Of a stretch of DNA of 12,515 nucleotides, positions 1 through 8,600 are shown piece after piece. Position numbers and translations under genes: made by a program. The notes under the pieces were generated by a model, which saw only the letters and a list, made by a program, of their open reading frames with translations, was not told the origin of the DNA and did no database searches. Position 1 is the first letter of the stretch; every line of letters starts with the position of its first letter. The stretch comes from Myxococcales bacterium (GTDB lineage: Bacteria; Myxococcota; Bradymonadia; UBA7976; UBA1532), in the NCBI GenBank assembly GCA_020430675.1, contig JAGQJJ010000047.1, forward strand, positions 1 to 12,515, read 5' to 3'.

Positions 1-1791
1 TTCGCCACCGCCGAGGTCAACCCCGACAACGCCGACCGCTGGACGCTGACGATCGACCCGCCGATGCCGGAAGCCGTGCCCCAGCCGAGCTGTGGCCACT
101 CCGCCCAGGGCGTCGTCTTCGCCGCGCAGGTGCCCAGCGACGGCTACTGGATCTTCACCACCGACGGCACGACGACCGCCGTCGACACAGTGCTCAGCAG
201 CTACCCCGGCTGCCCGTCGGCCCAGACCGAGGATCAGTGCGGCGACGATGACGTGGGGTTCGCCGGGTTGGTCGAAGGCGAGATGCACGCCGGCCAGACC
301 ATCCACCTGATCGCCGCCGCGTACGACGGCGAGCTGTCGGCGTTCAACCTGCGCGCCCTGCGCTTCCCGCTCGCCGCGCAGGGCGAGCCCTGCGGCCTCG
401 ACGCCGGCCAGTTCTGCGCGGGCGACCTCGTCTGCATCGTCAACCCCGAGAACCGCGCCCAGGGGCTTTGCGAGACGCCGTCGGCGCCCGAGCTGCTCGA
501 AGCGAGCGCCTGGCGGCAGAGCAACGACGTGGTCTCCATTCGCGCCCACGGCCGCGACGCCAGCCGCGACGTCATCGCCTTTGTCATGGAGCTGTTCGAC
601 GCCGACGACGAGGTGATCGTGATCGACGTCGGCACCGGCGACACGGAGCTGTTTGTCGCGCCCAACAACGATGTCGGCGGCCTGGAGGACTTTGTCGCCG
701 AAGTGCGCGTCGGCGGCTTCGACAACTTCCCCGAGGCGGTGGGCATGAGCCTGCGCCTGCTCGACACGACCGACCAGACGAGCGAGGCGATGGACCTGCG
801 CTTCGACCCCATCCCTCGCCCGCAGGCCGGCGACGCGTGCGATCCGGGTCAGGTCGCTTCGGTCTGCGCGATGGGGCTGGTCTGCGACTCGGGGGCCGAG
901 ACCTGCGAGGCGGCGGGCCCGCCGGTGCTCACGGCGGCGCGCTTCTACCTGAACACCGTCGACGGCACGCTGGGCGTCGAGATGGACGGCACCGACCCCA
1001 ACGCCGACCTGCTCGTCTTCCGCATCGGCCTGACCGACGCCAACGGCGCGCTGCTGCGCGTCGGCGACCAGCAGTTCTTGCAGGTGCCGGTCACCGGCCT
1101 CGTGGCGTACGACGGCGACAACTGGCACCTGCGCTATAGCGGCCTGGTGCCGGCCGGGGTCGATGCCGCGGCGATCGCCAACGCGCAGGCGGTGGTCTTC
1201 GATTCGACGCCGGTGGCCAGCAACGTGCTCAACGTCGCGATCAGCCCCCCGCCCGACGTCGCCCGCGGCGGCGCCTGCGATGGCAATATCGCCCTCGACC
1301 GCTGCGCCCGCGGCACGCTCTGCCTGTACGACGACGTGCTCGCCGAGAACCGCTGCCGCGCCCCGCGCGTCGACTGCGGCGAAGACGTGCCGGTCATCGA
1401 CCTCAACGCCCTGCGCGCCGGCGTCGGCGTCTGGCGTGCCGAAGACACCACCTTCGATGGCATCTTCGACCGCATTTTCAACTCGTGCGCCGCCGACAAC
1501 GCGGGCGTCGAGGTCATCCGCTTCACCGCGCCCGCCGCCGACACCTATCGCGTCGCGTTCGAGGCCGACTTCAACGGCCTGCTGTTCGCGCGGTCGTATT
1601 GCAATGTGGGCCAGCTCGAATTCGAGCGCTTGTGCCTGCCCGACCGCATGGCCGAAGGCGTGGTCGAGCTTGAGGCGGACGAGGCCATCTTCTTCCTGGT
1701 GGGTGGCCACGCGGCCGATCGCGAAGCGGACGAGGCGGCCTACAAGAACAGCCGCGGCACATATCGGTTGACGGTGTCGCGCGGCAATTGA
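1..1791 (+). CDS. Secreted cysteine-module protein, 3' part
   Basis: The frame is open from base 1, so the true start and any signal peptide lie outside the window; 596 residues and the stop are visible. Three short disulfide-type modules share the spacing C-x7/8-C-x5-C-x6/11-C (about bases 391-474, 838-906 and 1276-1356). Modules 1 and 2 are each followed by a beta-rich, Ig-like stretch of roughly 110-130 residues with similar DxxVFxxxLxDxxG-type wording. The segments at about bases 90-390 and 1480-1780 look like pre-peptidase C-terminal (PPC)-type domains ending in a TYRLTV strand. The even cysteine count and acidic, Lys-poor composition fit an exported or surface protein. I see no catalytic motif. 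A role in the envelope or outside the cell is inference; the family is typical of large myxobacterial-type secreted proteins. Coding and frame are sure, function is not. Confidence 0.85.
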   Translation, partial: FATAEVNPDNADRWTLTIDPPMPEAVPQPSCGHSAQGVVFAAQVPSDGYWIFTTDGTTTAVDTVLSSYPGCPSAQTEDQCGDDDVGFAGLVEGEMHAGQTIHLIAAAYDGELSAFNLRALRFPLAAQGEPCGLDAGQFCAGDLVCIVNPENRAQGLCETPSAPELLEASAWRQSNDVVSIRAHGRDASRDVIAFVMELFDADDEVIVIDVGTGDTELFVAPNNDVGGLEDFVAEVRVGGFDNFPEAVGMSLRLLDTTDQTSEAMDLRFDPIPRPQAGDACDPGQVASVCAMGLVCDSGAETCEAAGPPVLTAARFYLNTVDGTLGVEMDGTDPNADLLVFRIGLTDANGALLRVGDQQFLQVPVTGLVAYDGDNWHLRYSGLVPAGVDAAAIANAQAVVFDSTPVASNVLNVAISPPPDVARGGACDGNIALDRCARGTLCLYDDVLAENRCRAPRVDCGEDVPVIDLNALRAGVGVWRAEDTTFDGIFDRIFNSCAADNAGVEVIRFTAPAADTYRVAFEADFNGLLFARSYCNVGQLEFERLCLPDRMAEGVVELEADEAIFFLVGGHAADREADEAAYKNSRGTYRLTVSRGN

Positions 1792-1858
1792 TGCGCAACA
1801 CGGGCTGCGCTGGGGCGCGAGATCGGCCACAATGGCCACGACTCGGATTGGAGGTCGC

Positions 1859-3586
1859 GTGGCGCAGTCGGGGTGGTCGCCCTACGGTGGCAAGAGCTAT
1901 CTGACCTTCGAGGCCATCGAGGCGTGGTGCCGTCAGGCGGCGGCGGCCATGCCCGAGTGGATTTCGCTCGAAGTGGTCGGCCAGACCGCCGCCGGGCGCC
2001 CCCTGCTCCTGCTGACCGTCGGCGCCGCCGGCCCCGAGCGCAACAACCGCCCCGCCTTCTGGCTCGACGGCGGCACCCACGCCATCGAGTGGACGGGGGT
2101 GATGACCCCCATCTACACCCTGTCGCGCTGGCTCTCGGGCCTGGCGGCCGGCGACAAGGCGCTGACCGCGTGGTTCTCGACCCATACCGCGCACGTCATG
2201 CCGTGCATCTCGCCCGACGGCTTCGCCGCATCCATGGCCGGCGGCCCCTTCGTGCGCTCGACGCTGCGCCCGCCGCCGAGCGGCACGGTGCGCACGGGGC
2301 TCGATCCGGTCGACGTCGACGGCGATGGCGTCATCCGCTGGATGCGCTGGCGCCACCCGGCCGGCCCGTTTGTCTGCGATGAAGAGGCCCCGGGTTTCAT
2401 GCGCCCGCGCCTGCTCGATGATGACCCCGACGCGGCCTGGTTTGTCTGCGATGAGGGCCTCTTCCTCGAATGGGACGGTCACCGCTGGACGACCGCGCCA
2501 CGCGGCTTCGGGCTCGACCTCAACCGCAACTTCCCGTCGCATTGGGCGCCGTTCTCGATGTTTGCCATGGACGGGGGCGCCTACCCGCTCAGCGCGCCCG
2601 AGAGCCGCGCGGTGGTCGACGCCTTCGCCGCGCGACCGCTGATCGGCGCCGGGCTCACGCTGCACACCTATACCGGCGCCCTGCTCATGCCGCCGTATCG
2701 GCTCGACACCGCGCTGAGCACCGGGGACATCGAGCTGATGCAACAGCTCGGCCGCGACGTGGTACGCGACACCGGCTACCGCGCGCTGCCGATCGTGCCC
2801 GACTTCACCTATGACCCGAAGCAGTCGATCGTCGGCGTCTGGGCCGACACGATGGGCGCCACCTTCGGCGTGCCCGGCTTCACGCTTGAGCAGTGGAACC
2901 CGCTCGCCGAGTGCGGCCTCGAGCTCGACCGGCCGGTCGACTTCCTGGTGCGGCCCGATCCGGCCCATGTGCGCAAGGTGCTGGTCCACTTTGGCGCGCG
3001 GCCCGGCGTGTTCACCCCGTGGCGCGCGTTCGAGCACCCGCAGATCGGCGCGGTCGAGGTCGGCGGCTTCGATTACCTGCGCACCATTCGCAACCCGCCC
3101 GACGAGCTGCTGCCGACCGAGTGCCAGCGCGGCTTCCAGGTCATCGAGCGCCTGCGCCGCGCGCTTCCCCGGGCTCGGGTTGAGGTGCAGATGACGCCGC
3201 TTGGCGACGACTGGACGCAGGTCGAGGCGATCATCGAGAACCTCGGCTACCTGCCCACCTCGGGCCTGCGCGCGGGTGAGCGGCTCGTCGGCACGCCGCC
3301 GGTCAGCCTCACGCTCGAAGTCGACGCCGGCTTGCAGCGCGCCGAGCCGGCCGGCCGCGCGCTCGATCATCTCGATGGCTGGGGCGGCGGCGAGCGGTCG
3401 GCCGTGCAGCACGCCGCTTATCCGACGCTCTCATCGCGCAGCCACCGCACCTTCGCCACCTGGCGGGTGCGCGGCACCGGACACGCCCGGCTGATCTGGC
3501 ACGCCGGCCGCGCTGGCCGAGGGCAGGTCGACCTCACGATCGATCGCGCGGCCGCGGTCGTTGGCGGATTGTCGGGGAGGGGGTAG
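1859..3586 (+). CDS. M14-family zinc carboxypeptidase-like protein
   Basis: Metallocarboxypeptidase A-like protein, predicted to hydrolyse C-terminal residues of peptides using one zinc ion. From the GTG start (575 aa) the visible M14 signature is complete: HAIE gives zinc ligands H74 and E77; DLNRNFP gives the substrate-binding pair N222-R223; LHTYTG gives the third zinc ligand H269; FTLEQWN gives the catalytic-type glutamate E344. ISPDGF and APESRAV match further conserved M14 stretches. Residues from about 380 onward form a C-terminal extension, probably beta-rich, beginning near a HPQIGAVEVGG-type stretch. The GTG at 1859 is preferred because GGAGG sits at 1850-1854 just before it; an in-frame ATG at 1832 would add nine residues but has no good ribosome site. 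Neither start gives a signal peptide, so a cytoplasmic location is suggested. Exact substrate is unknown. It follows the previous gene by 67 bases. Confidence 0.9.
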   Translation: MAQSGWSPYGGKSYLTFEAIEAWCRQAAAAMPEWISLEVVGQTAAGRPLLLLTVGAAGPERNNRPAFWLDGGTHAIEWTGVMTPIYTLSRWLSGLAAGDKALTAWFSTHTAHVMPCISPDGFAASMAGGPFVRSTLRPPPSGTVRTGLDPVDVDGDGVIRWMRWRHPAGPFVCDEEAPGFMRPRLLDDDPDAAWFVCDEGLFLEWDGHRWTTAPRGFGLDLNRNFPSHWAPFSMFAMDGGAYPLSAPESRAVVDAFAARPLIGAGLTLHTYTGALLMPPYRLDTALSTGDIELMQQLGRDVVRDTGYRALPIVPDFTYDPKQSIVGVWADTMGATFGVPGFTLEQWNPLAECGLELDRPVDFLVRPDPAHVRKVLVHFGARPGVFTPWRAFEHPQIGAVEVGGFDYLRTIRNPPDELLPTECQRGFQVIERLRRALPRARVEVQMTPLGDDWTQVEAIIENLGYLPTSGLRAGERLVGTPPVSLTLEVDAGLQRAEPAGRALDHLDGWGGGERSAVQHAAYPTLSSRSHRTFATWRVRGTGHARLIWHAGRAGRGQVDLTIDRAAAVVGGLSGRG

Positions 3587-3589
3587 ACT
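3561..3589 (+). promoter_or_regulatory. Probable promoter giving a leaderless mRNA
   Basis: TTGGCG (3561-3566), a 17-base spacer and TAGACT (3584-3589) make a sigma70-like promoter inside the end of the peptidase gene; the -10 overlaps its TAG stop. Only six bases separate the -10 from the ATG at 3596, so transcription should start at or next to the A of that ATG. The purine-rich GGGGAGGGGG (3574-3583) lies too far upstream to be an ideal ribosome site and would not be in this transcript. This is inference from spacing. Confidence 0.45.
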
Positions 3590-3595
3590 CGCCCA

Positions 3596-5191
3596 ATGGA
3601 GCGACAGTGTCCCGCCTGTGAGAATGGCGTCACCGCAAACGACCTCTTCTGCATGCATTGTGGCGCCAGCCTCGCCGACGACGTCGACCGGCTGCGCGTG
3701 CAGGCCGATCGATTCGAGCAGATGGAGCGCTGGTCGCAGGCGGTCACCACCCGCCTTGAGCTGGCCGAGCGCCTCGAAGAGCCCAGCGAACGCGCCGAGC
3801 AGTTCCACTCGGTCGGCCGCATTCAGCAAGAGCAGCTCGGCGATCCGGCGGCGGCCGCGCAAAGCTTCGACCGCGCGCTCGATGCCGATCCCAGCAAGCT
3901 CGGCGCCTTTGAGTCGCTCGATCAGCTGCTGGTCGAGACCGGCGATCTGATCGAGCAGGCGCGCTCCTATCGCCGCATGATTCGGCGCGCGATCGAATCG
4001 AGCGCCGAGGAGCGGGTCGTCATCGCGCTCGCCCGCAACCTCGCCGAGCTCAACCGCACGCACCTCAAGCAGCCCGACGCGGCGCTCGACGCCATCCAGC
4101 TCATCCTGGAGCGCGCGCCCGACGATCTGTGGGCCATCGAGAGCGCGGCGCAGCTTCACGAAGAGCTGGATGACGCGCCGCAGGCCATCGAGTACCACCG
4201 CCGCCTGCTGGAGATCGACCCGCGCCTCGTCGAGAGCTATCGCGCGCTGCGCCGGGTCTTCCTCAAAGAAGAGCGCTACGACGCCGGCTGGTGCATCTGC
4301 CGCGTGCTCAGCGTGCTCGGTCAGGCCAATACCGACGAGCTGACGTTCTACGAGCGCTACGCGACCACCTCGCCGACGCGCGCCGAGCGGCCGTTGCAGG
4401 CGGCGCATTGGCCGCTGCTCGACCACCAGAGCAAGAGCCCGCTGCTCGACGAGCTGTTCGCCCGCGTCTGCGACGCGCTCATCTCGCTGCTGGCGGTGCC
4501 GGCCAAGAGCCTGGGCATCAAGCGGCGGCGCGACCTGATCGATCTGGCGGTCTCGACGCGCTTCACCAATGTGCTCGGCTATCTGTTCGAGTTCCTGCCG
4601 GTGCCGCCGGTCGAGGTCTTCCGCTGCCCCGAGATTCAGGGCATGCGGCCGGCCATCTTCGAGCCGCCGGCGCTGCTCGTGCACCCCGATGAGATGGAAG
4701 AAGACCTCTACCATCTCGCGTTCGTCGGGGGTCGCTACCTGACCGGGCTGCGGCCGGCGCATCTCTTCGCCTGCTCGGTGGCCGATCGCGCCGAGCGCCG
4801 TGCTTATATGCTGGGCCTGCTGCGCACCTTGCGCGCCACCTTCGACCCCGAGGCCGGTGACCTGGAGCACGACCCGACGCTGCGCGAGGCGCTGCGCCGC
4901 AACCTGCCGCCCCAGGCCACGCGCGCGCTCGAAGAGCTGGTGCAGCGCATGAACGAGCAGCCGCGGCTGCACTTCGACATCGACCGTTGGCTGCGGGCCG
5001 TCGATCTGACCGCCGACCGCGTGGGCTTCATCTTTGCCAATGATCTGGAGAAGGCGCTGGCCAACATCCGCACCGGCGACGCCAGCCGGGTGGTGCCCAC
5101 GGTGGGCGAGCGCGCGACCGAGCTGATTCGCTACGCCTATTCGGAAGAGTATTTCCAGGTGCGGCGGCTCATCGGGCACAACATCGACTGA
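3596..5191 (+). CDS. Zinc-ribbon TPR protein
   Basis: 531 aa. The N-terminus is a compact zinc ribbon (C5-x2-C8 ... C19-x2-C22, CPAC/CMHC). Residues about 30-260 are helical TPR-like repeats with the usual A/Y/W positions and ALDADPS, LERAPDD and LEIDPRL endings, so this part is probably a protein-binding scaffold. Residues about 260-531 are a separate, mostly helical domain with the segment LAFVGGRYLTGLRPAHLF (residues 374-391). I recall similar wording in TPR proteins of myxobacteria, but I cannot name a function. No membrane segment or signal peptide is seen, so it should be cytoplasmic. It starts ten bases after the peptidase stop but appears to have its own promoter. It converges with the TPR-GTPase gene across a shared terminator; whether the two proteins work together is unknown. 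Confidence 0.88.
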   Translation: MERQCPACENGVTANDLFCMHCGASLADDVDRLRVQADRFEQMERWSQAVTTRLELAERLEEPSERAEQFHSVGRIQQEQLGDPAAAAQSFDRALDADPSKLGAFESLDQLLVETGDLIEQARSYRRMIRRAIESSAEERVVIALARNLAELNRTHLKQPDAALDAIQLILERAPDDLWAIESAAQLHEELDDAPQAIEYHRRLLEIDPRLVESYRALRRVFLKEERYDAGWCICRVLSVLGQANTDELTFYERYATTSPTRAERPLQAAHWPLLDHQSKSPLLDELFARVCDALISLLAVPAKSLGIKRRRDLIDLAVSTRFTNVLGYLFEFLPVPPVEVFRCPEIQGMRPAIFEPPALLVHPDEMEEDLYHLAFVGGRYLTGLRPAHLFACSVADRAERRAYMLGLLRTLRATFDPEAGDLEHDPTLREALRRNLPPQATRALEELVQRMNEQPRLHFDIDRWLRAVDLTADRVGFIFANDLEKALANIRTGDASRVVPTVGERATELIRYAYSEEYFQVRRLIGHNID

Positions 5192-5242
5192 TCAGTCCGC
5201 CTTTGGGCTCGCGCCCCGCTTTCAGACCCGGCCTTCGAAACG

Positions 5243-5272
5243 AAAAAACCCGGAGGCGAACCTCCGGGTTTT
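5243..5272. terminator. Bidirectional intrinsic terminator
   Basis: A perfect 12-bp stem (5245-5256 with 5261-5272) closes a four-base loop. Eight of the pairs are G-C. Read on the + strand the loop is CGAA and the stem runs into four Ts, ending the zinc-ribbon TPR gene 52 bases after its stop. Read on the - strand the loop is TTCG, a stabilising tetraloop, and six Ts follow, so it is the stronger terminator in that direction. It therefore marks the likely 3' end of - strand transcription coming from the TPR-GTPase gene or from a separate RNA in the gap. Confidence 0.88.
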
Positions 5273-5456
5273 GGGTGTCGAGCCCCAAAGTCCCCTGGAG
5301 CGGCGTTGGCGCTCCGACTCCGGGGGTGGCTGGAGCACCGACTTCGCCTCGGACGATGCGGGCGGGCATCGTGGGGAGACCTTGGCGAAGCCTCCAGGGG
5401 ACATTGCGACTCGACCGTCAGCACTGAGCAGTTCTCTCCGGCGCTGACGGTTGCAA
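5243..5456 (-). ncRNA. Candidate structured RNA or structured 3' UTR
   Basis: The segment upstream of the terminator is packed with nested inverted repeats. A perfect 11-bp outer stem (GTCCCCTGGAG 5290-5300 with CTCCAGGGGAC 5392-5402) encloses two arms: 5308-5315 with 5332-5339, and CTTCGCC 5342-5348 with GGCGAAG 5384-5390. The second arm carries an inner hairpin, ACGATGC 5353-5359 with GCATCGT 5366-5372. Together they make a three-way junction. Another hairpin, ACCGTCAGC 5414-5422 with GCTGACGGT 5443-5451, lies before it. The single imperfect pair in the first arm and the outermost pair of the second are G-U on the - strand but C-A on the + strand, which favours a - strand RNA. I cannot match it to a known RNA family. 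It could be an independent RNA, the 3' UTR of the GTPase gene, or a genomic repeat element. Confidence 0.35.
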
Positions 5457-5484
5457 CCATAGCACCGGTTATTCAAAATACAAA

Positions 5485-5601
5485 CAGACTTCTTGGTCAC
5501 CATTGTCGAAACGGCTTAAATTTCGATGGGTTGAAAAACGAAAAAAGTCTGATCTTTTTAGTCACTGCCGATGGGGCACCGGGCCCGTCAGAATGGTGAC
5601 C
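5485..5601. repeat. AT-rich island with overlapping inverted repeats
   Basis: By hand count 37 of the 100 bases at 5471-5570 are G or C, far below the surrounding genes. Three perfect inverted repeats lie here: GGTCACCATT (5495-5504) with AATGGTGACC (5592-5601); CAGACTT (5485-5491) with AAGTCTG (5545-5551); and TCGAAA (5506-5511) with TTTCGA (5521-5526). The first two overlap in a way that prevents both forming at once, so they would be alternative structures. A weak A5G/CT5 hairpin near 5542-5559 may slow polymerase. The island could hold a promoter for the - strand RNA candidate, but I could not find a convincing -35/-10 pair. No credible gene is visible in 5192-5618. Confidence 0.5.
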
Positions 5602-5618
5602 GTTTGGCCACGACTCGA

Positions 5619-8600
5619 TCAGCCCGGCAGATGCCCGATCTGACCGGTTGCGGGTGGGCGTCCGATCTCAGCGATGTCAGCTTGCACCGCCTCCAGCCGT
5701 TCGAGCGGCTCGTCGAGGCGTTTGCTCAACGCGAGGCGCGAGAGCCGAAGCTCGGTGGCGGTCTCTTCGATGAACTCGGCGATGCCATCAAAGAGCGGGC
5801 GTCCCAGGCCCTCGAACGAGGGCTGGCGGGCGGCTTCGAGGCGCAGGCCGCGCGTACGGATGCGCTCGATCAGCGCGGCAATGCCCGGCGTCTTGGTGAG
5901 GGTGGCGTCGAAGACCGCGTGCAGCGGGGCGGCGTCGGTCCAGCCTTCGAGGTAGGCCTGGTAGCGGCCGAACGCCTCTTCGAGCAAGAGCATGCGATAG
6001 CCGTCGAGGATGCCCTGCAGACCGGCGACGCGCGCGGCCTCGGCCGATTGTTCGGCGCCGGGGAAGATGGCGTCGAAGGCCTCGAAATAGCTGCGGATCA
6101 GGTCGCTGAGGCGCCGGTCGAGATCGCGGCGCACGCGGCCGACGGCGCGGCTGACCCCGGCCCGCAGCCGACCGCGCAGGGCGTCGCCGCCCCGCCCTTC
6201 GTCGACCACGCCCCAGAGCGCCTCGGCGGCCTGGGCAGCGTCGACGATGGCCTCGTCGAGCGAGTCGGCGACCCGTCGGCCCGCCTGGCCCTCGACCTCG
6301 TTGGCAAAGTCACGACGATCGCGCTCGACCCGCTCGGCGAGCGCGGCGATGCCGTTGGCTTGCGACTCCATCACCCGCCGCCGCTGCGCGACCCGGTCGC
6401 GGGCGTCGGCGAGCAGCGTGCGCGTGCGACGCCAGGCGGTCTCGGTGCGAATCTGCGCCGCCCGGTCGAAGAAGACGTCGCGCATCAGGCGGTGCAGCGC
6501 GGTGAAGCCGCTGGCGCGCAAGGCGGGCACGTCGCGCCGCGCCAGGGCGTCGAGGCCGGCGCGCGCGCTGACCGCGACCAGGCCATCGACGCGATCACCG
6601 AGGTGATGGGTGATGCGCCCCAGGTCGAGCGCGCCGGCGATGTCGGCCCGCGTGACGACGCCGATCGCGGTCATCGGGTGATGGCCAAGCCACGCGGCGG
6701 CTTCGGCCCAGCGCGCTTCGGATTGGTCGCTGCCCACCAGCCAGATCACGCCGTCGGCATGCCACAGCAGCGCGTCGTCGGTGGTCGGGGCGAGCGGGTC
6801 GGGCGCGTCGAGGATGCTCGCGCGGGCCAGCTCTTCGATCGGCAGCAGAACCTCGACGCAGAGCACTTCGACCGCGGAAAGGCGCCGCTCGGCCATCTCG
6901 GTGCGCAGGGCGTTGAGCTCGTGGGCCTCGACCCGGCCGTCGCGAAACAGCACGCGCCCGCCGGCGCGGCGTCCGTAGCGCAGCAGGTACGGCACGCCGG
7001 TGTCGATCGGGATCAGCTCTTCGCCGATGAGCGCGTTGACAAACGTGGTCTTGCCGGCGCCCGGTGGGCCGAGCACGGCGAGCAGCAGCGGCGTGTCATA
7101 GCTGTCGATGAGCTGGCCGACCCGCCCGAGCAGCTCGGCGAGCAGGGGTTCGGATTGCAGCAGCACCCGCAGCCGGTGCAGACGGCTGAGCAGATCGGGC
7201 GGCGCGGCGCCCCCGGGCTCAAGCGCGGCCGGCGGCGCCGACGAAACCGCGCGGGGCACGTCGGTGATGGGCCGCGCCGAGGGCGGCACGGTCGAAGGCG
7301 GCCCCAACCGGACCGATGAGGCGGTGACCACGCTGTCGGGCACCGGCGAGGTGGCCGGCGGCGGATCGACGACGCGGCGCGGGCCGGTCTCGGAGAGCAG
7401 CCGGTTGACCGCGGCCTGCACCAGCGGCGCGATGGGCCCAGTGACCGGCCGCTCGGCCGACGTGCCCGGATCTTCTTCCATCTCGCGCGGTTCGCCCACC
7501 AGCGCGCGCAACGCGCCGGCGGTCGCCGGGCCGGAGAGCAGCAGCCGCAACCGATCGAGCACCGAGCGCGAGCGGTCGGACTGCGCCTCCCAGGCCAGCT
7601 CAAGAAGCGCCTGGGTGTTATTCGAGTCAGCGCGCAGCCGCAGCGCCTCCTTGAACCGCCACGCCGCCGCTTCGGGATCGCCCGATGCCAGCGCCGCGCA
7701 GCCCCACGCGCGCTGGGCTTCGGCCGAGCCATGGGCCTCGGGCGTGCTTTGCAGCAATGAGATCGCCGTCTCAGGCCGGCCATCGAGCACCGCGATGAGG
7801 GCCTGATGGGCGCGGGCGTCGGCGTCGTTCGGTCGCAGCGCGATGACCCGATCGGCGTGCATCGCCGCCCGGCGCGGGCGACCGAGCCTCGCGGCGGCGT
7901 GCATGGCGATGCGCAGCGCGTCGGCATCGGTCGGTTCGAGCGTCGCCGCGGTCAACGCGGCGTTCTCGGCCGCTTCAAATCGGCCGCTGCGCAGGTTGAG
8001 GCGGGCGTTGAGCAGGTGCAGCGGCGCGCGATCGGGCGCGGCGGCGACCGCGCGCAGGACATAGCCGGTCGCGTCCTGCAGGCGGCCCTCCATCTCAAGT
8101 GCTTCCGCCATGCCGGCGAGCGCGCCCACCGAGTCGGTGTTGCGGTGCAGAACCTCTTCGAACAGGCGCCGCCCCTCGCCCGGGCGGCGCAGGGCGAGCA
8201 GCGATCGACCGAGCGCGACGTGAATGTCTTCGTCGCCCTCGGCCTGTTGGCGGGCGCGCTGAAGCACGTCGATGGCCTCGGCGTGGCGTTCCTGGCGGCG
8301 GAGGCTGCCGGCGAGCGCGCTGAGCAGGGCGGTTGAGTCAGGGGCGAGGCGCAGCCCGCGGCGGGCGAGCGCTTCGGCCCGGTCGAGGGCGCCTTCGCGG
8401 TTGTGCACCTCGGCGAGCGCGGCCAGCGCGCCGGGGTGGTCGGGCCGCAGCGCCAGCGCGGCTTGCAGCTCGGCGTTGGCCCGGGCGTCATCCTCTTGCA
8501 GCGCGTAGACGCGACCCAGCCAGTGGTGGGCCTCGAAACCGTCGGGCTGCCGATCGGCGAGCACCCGCAGCACGCCCTCGGCGCGATAGAGATCGCCGCG

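Noticed and set aside
1793..1810. Small inverted repeat GCGCA/TGCGC after the first gene
   Set aside because: Five pairs, loop of eight and no T tract; too weak to call a terminator.
1571..3412. 613-aa open frame on the - strand
   Set aside because: It lies opposite the M14 gene, whose active-site motifs are intact. Its Arg/Gly/His/Ala-rich text has no domain and is the usual shadow of GC-rich codon use.
3431..5179. 582-aa open frame on the - strand
   Set aside because: Opposite the zinc-ribbon TPR gene; low-complexity Arg/Ala/Leu/Gln composition and no recognisable motif.
5290..5402. tRNA or tmRNA in the cloverleaf-like gap
   Set aside because: No T-loop, anticodon arm or acceptor end with the right spacing, and stem lengths do not fit.
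5222..5503. 93-aa frame on the - strand starting MVTKKSVC
   Set aside because: The three early cysteines are eye-catching, but it reads through the terminator hairpin and the RNA-like stems, has no ribosome site, and its composition is unlike a protein after residue 20.
5571..7319. 582-aa open frame on the + strand
   Set aside because: Opposite the GTPase gene, which carries the P-loop and TPR motifs; low-complexity composition and no domain.
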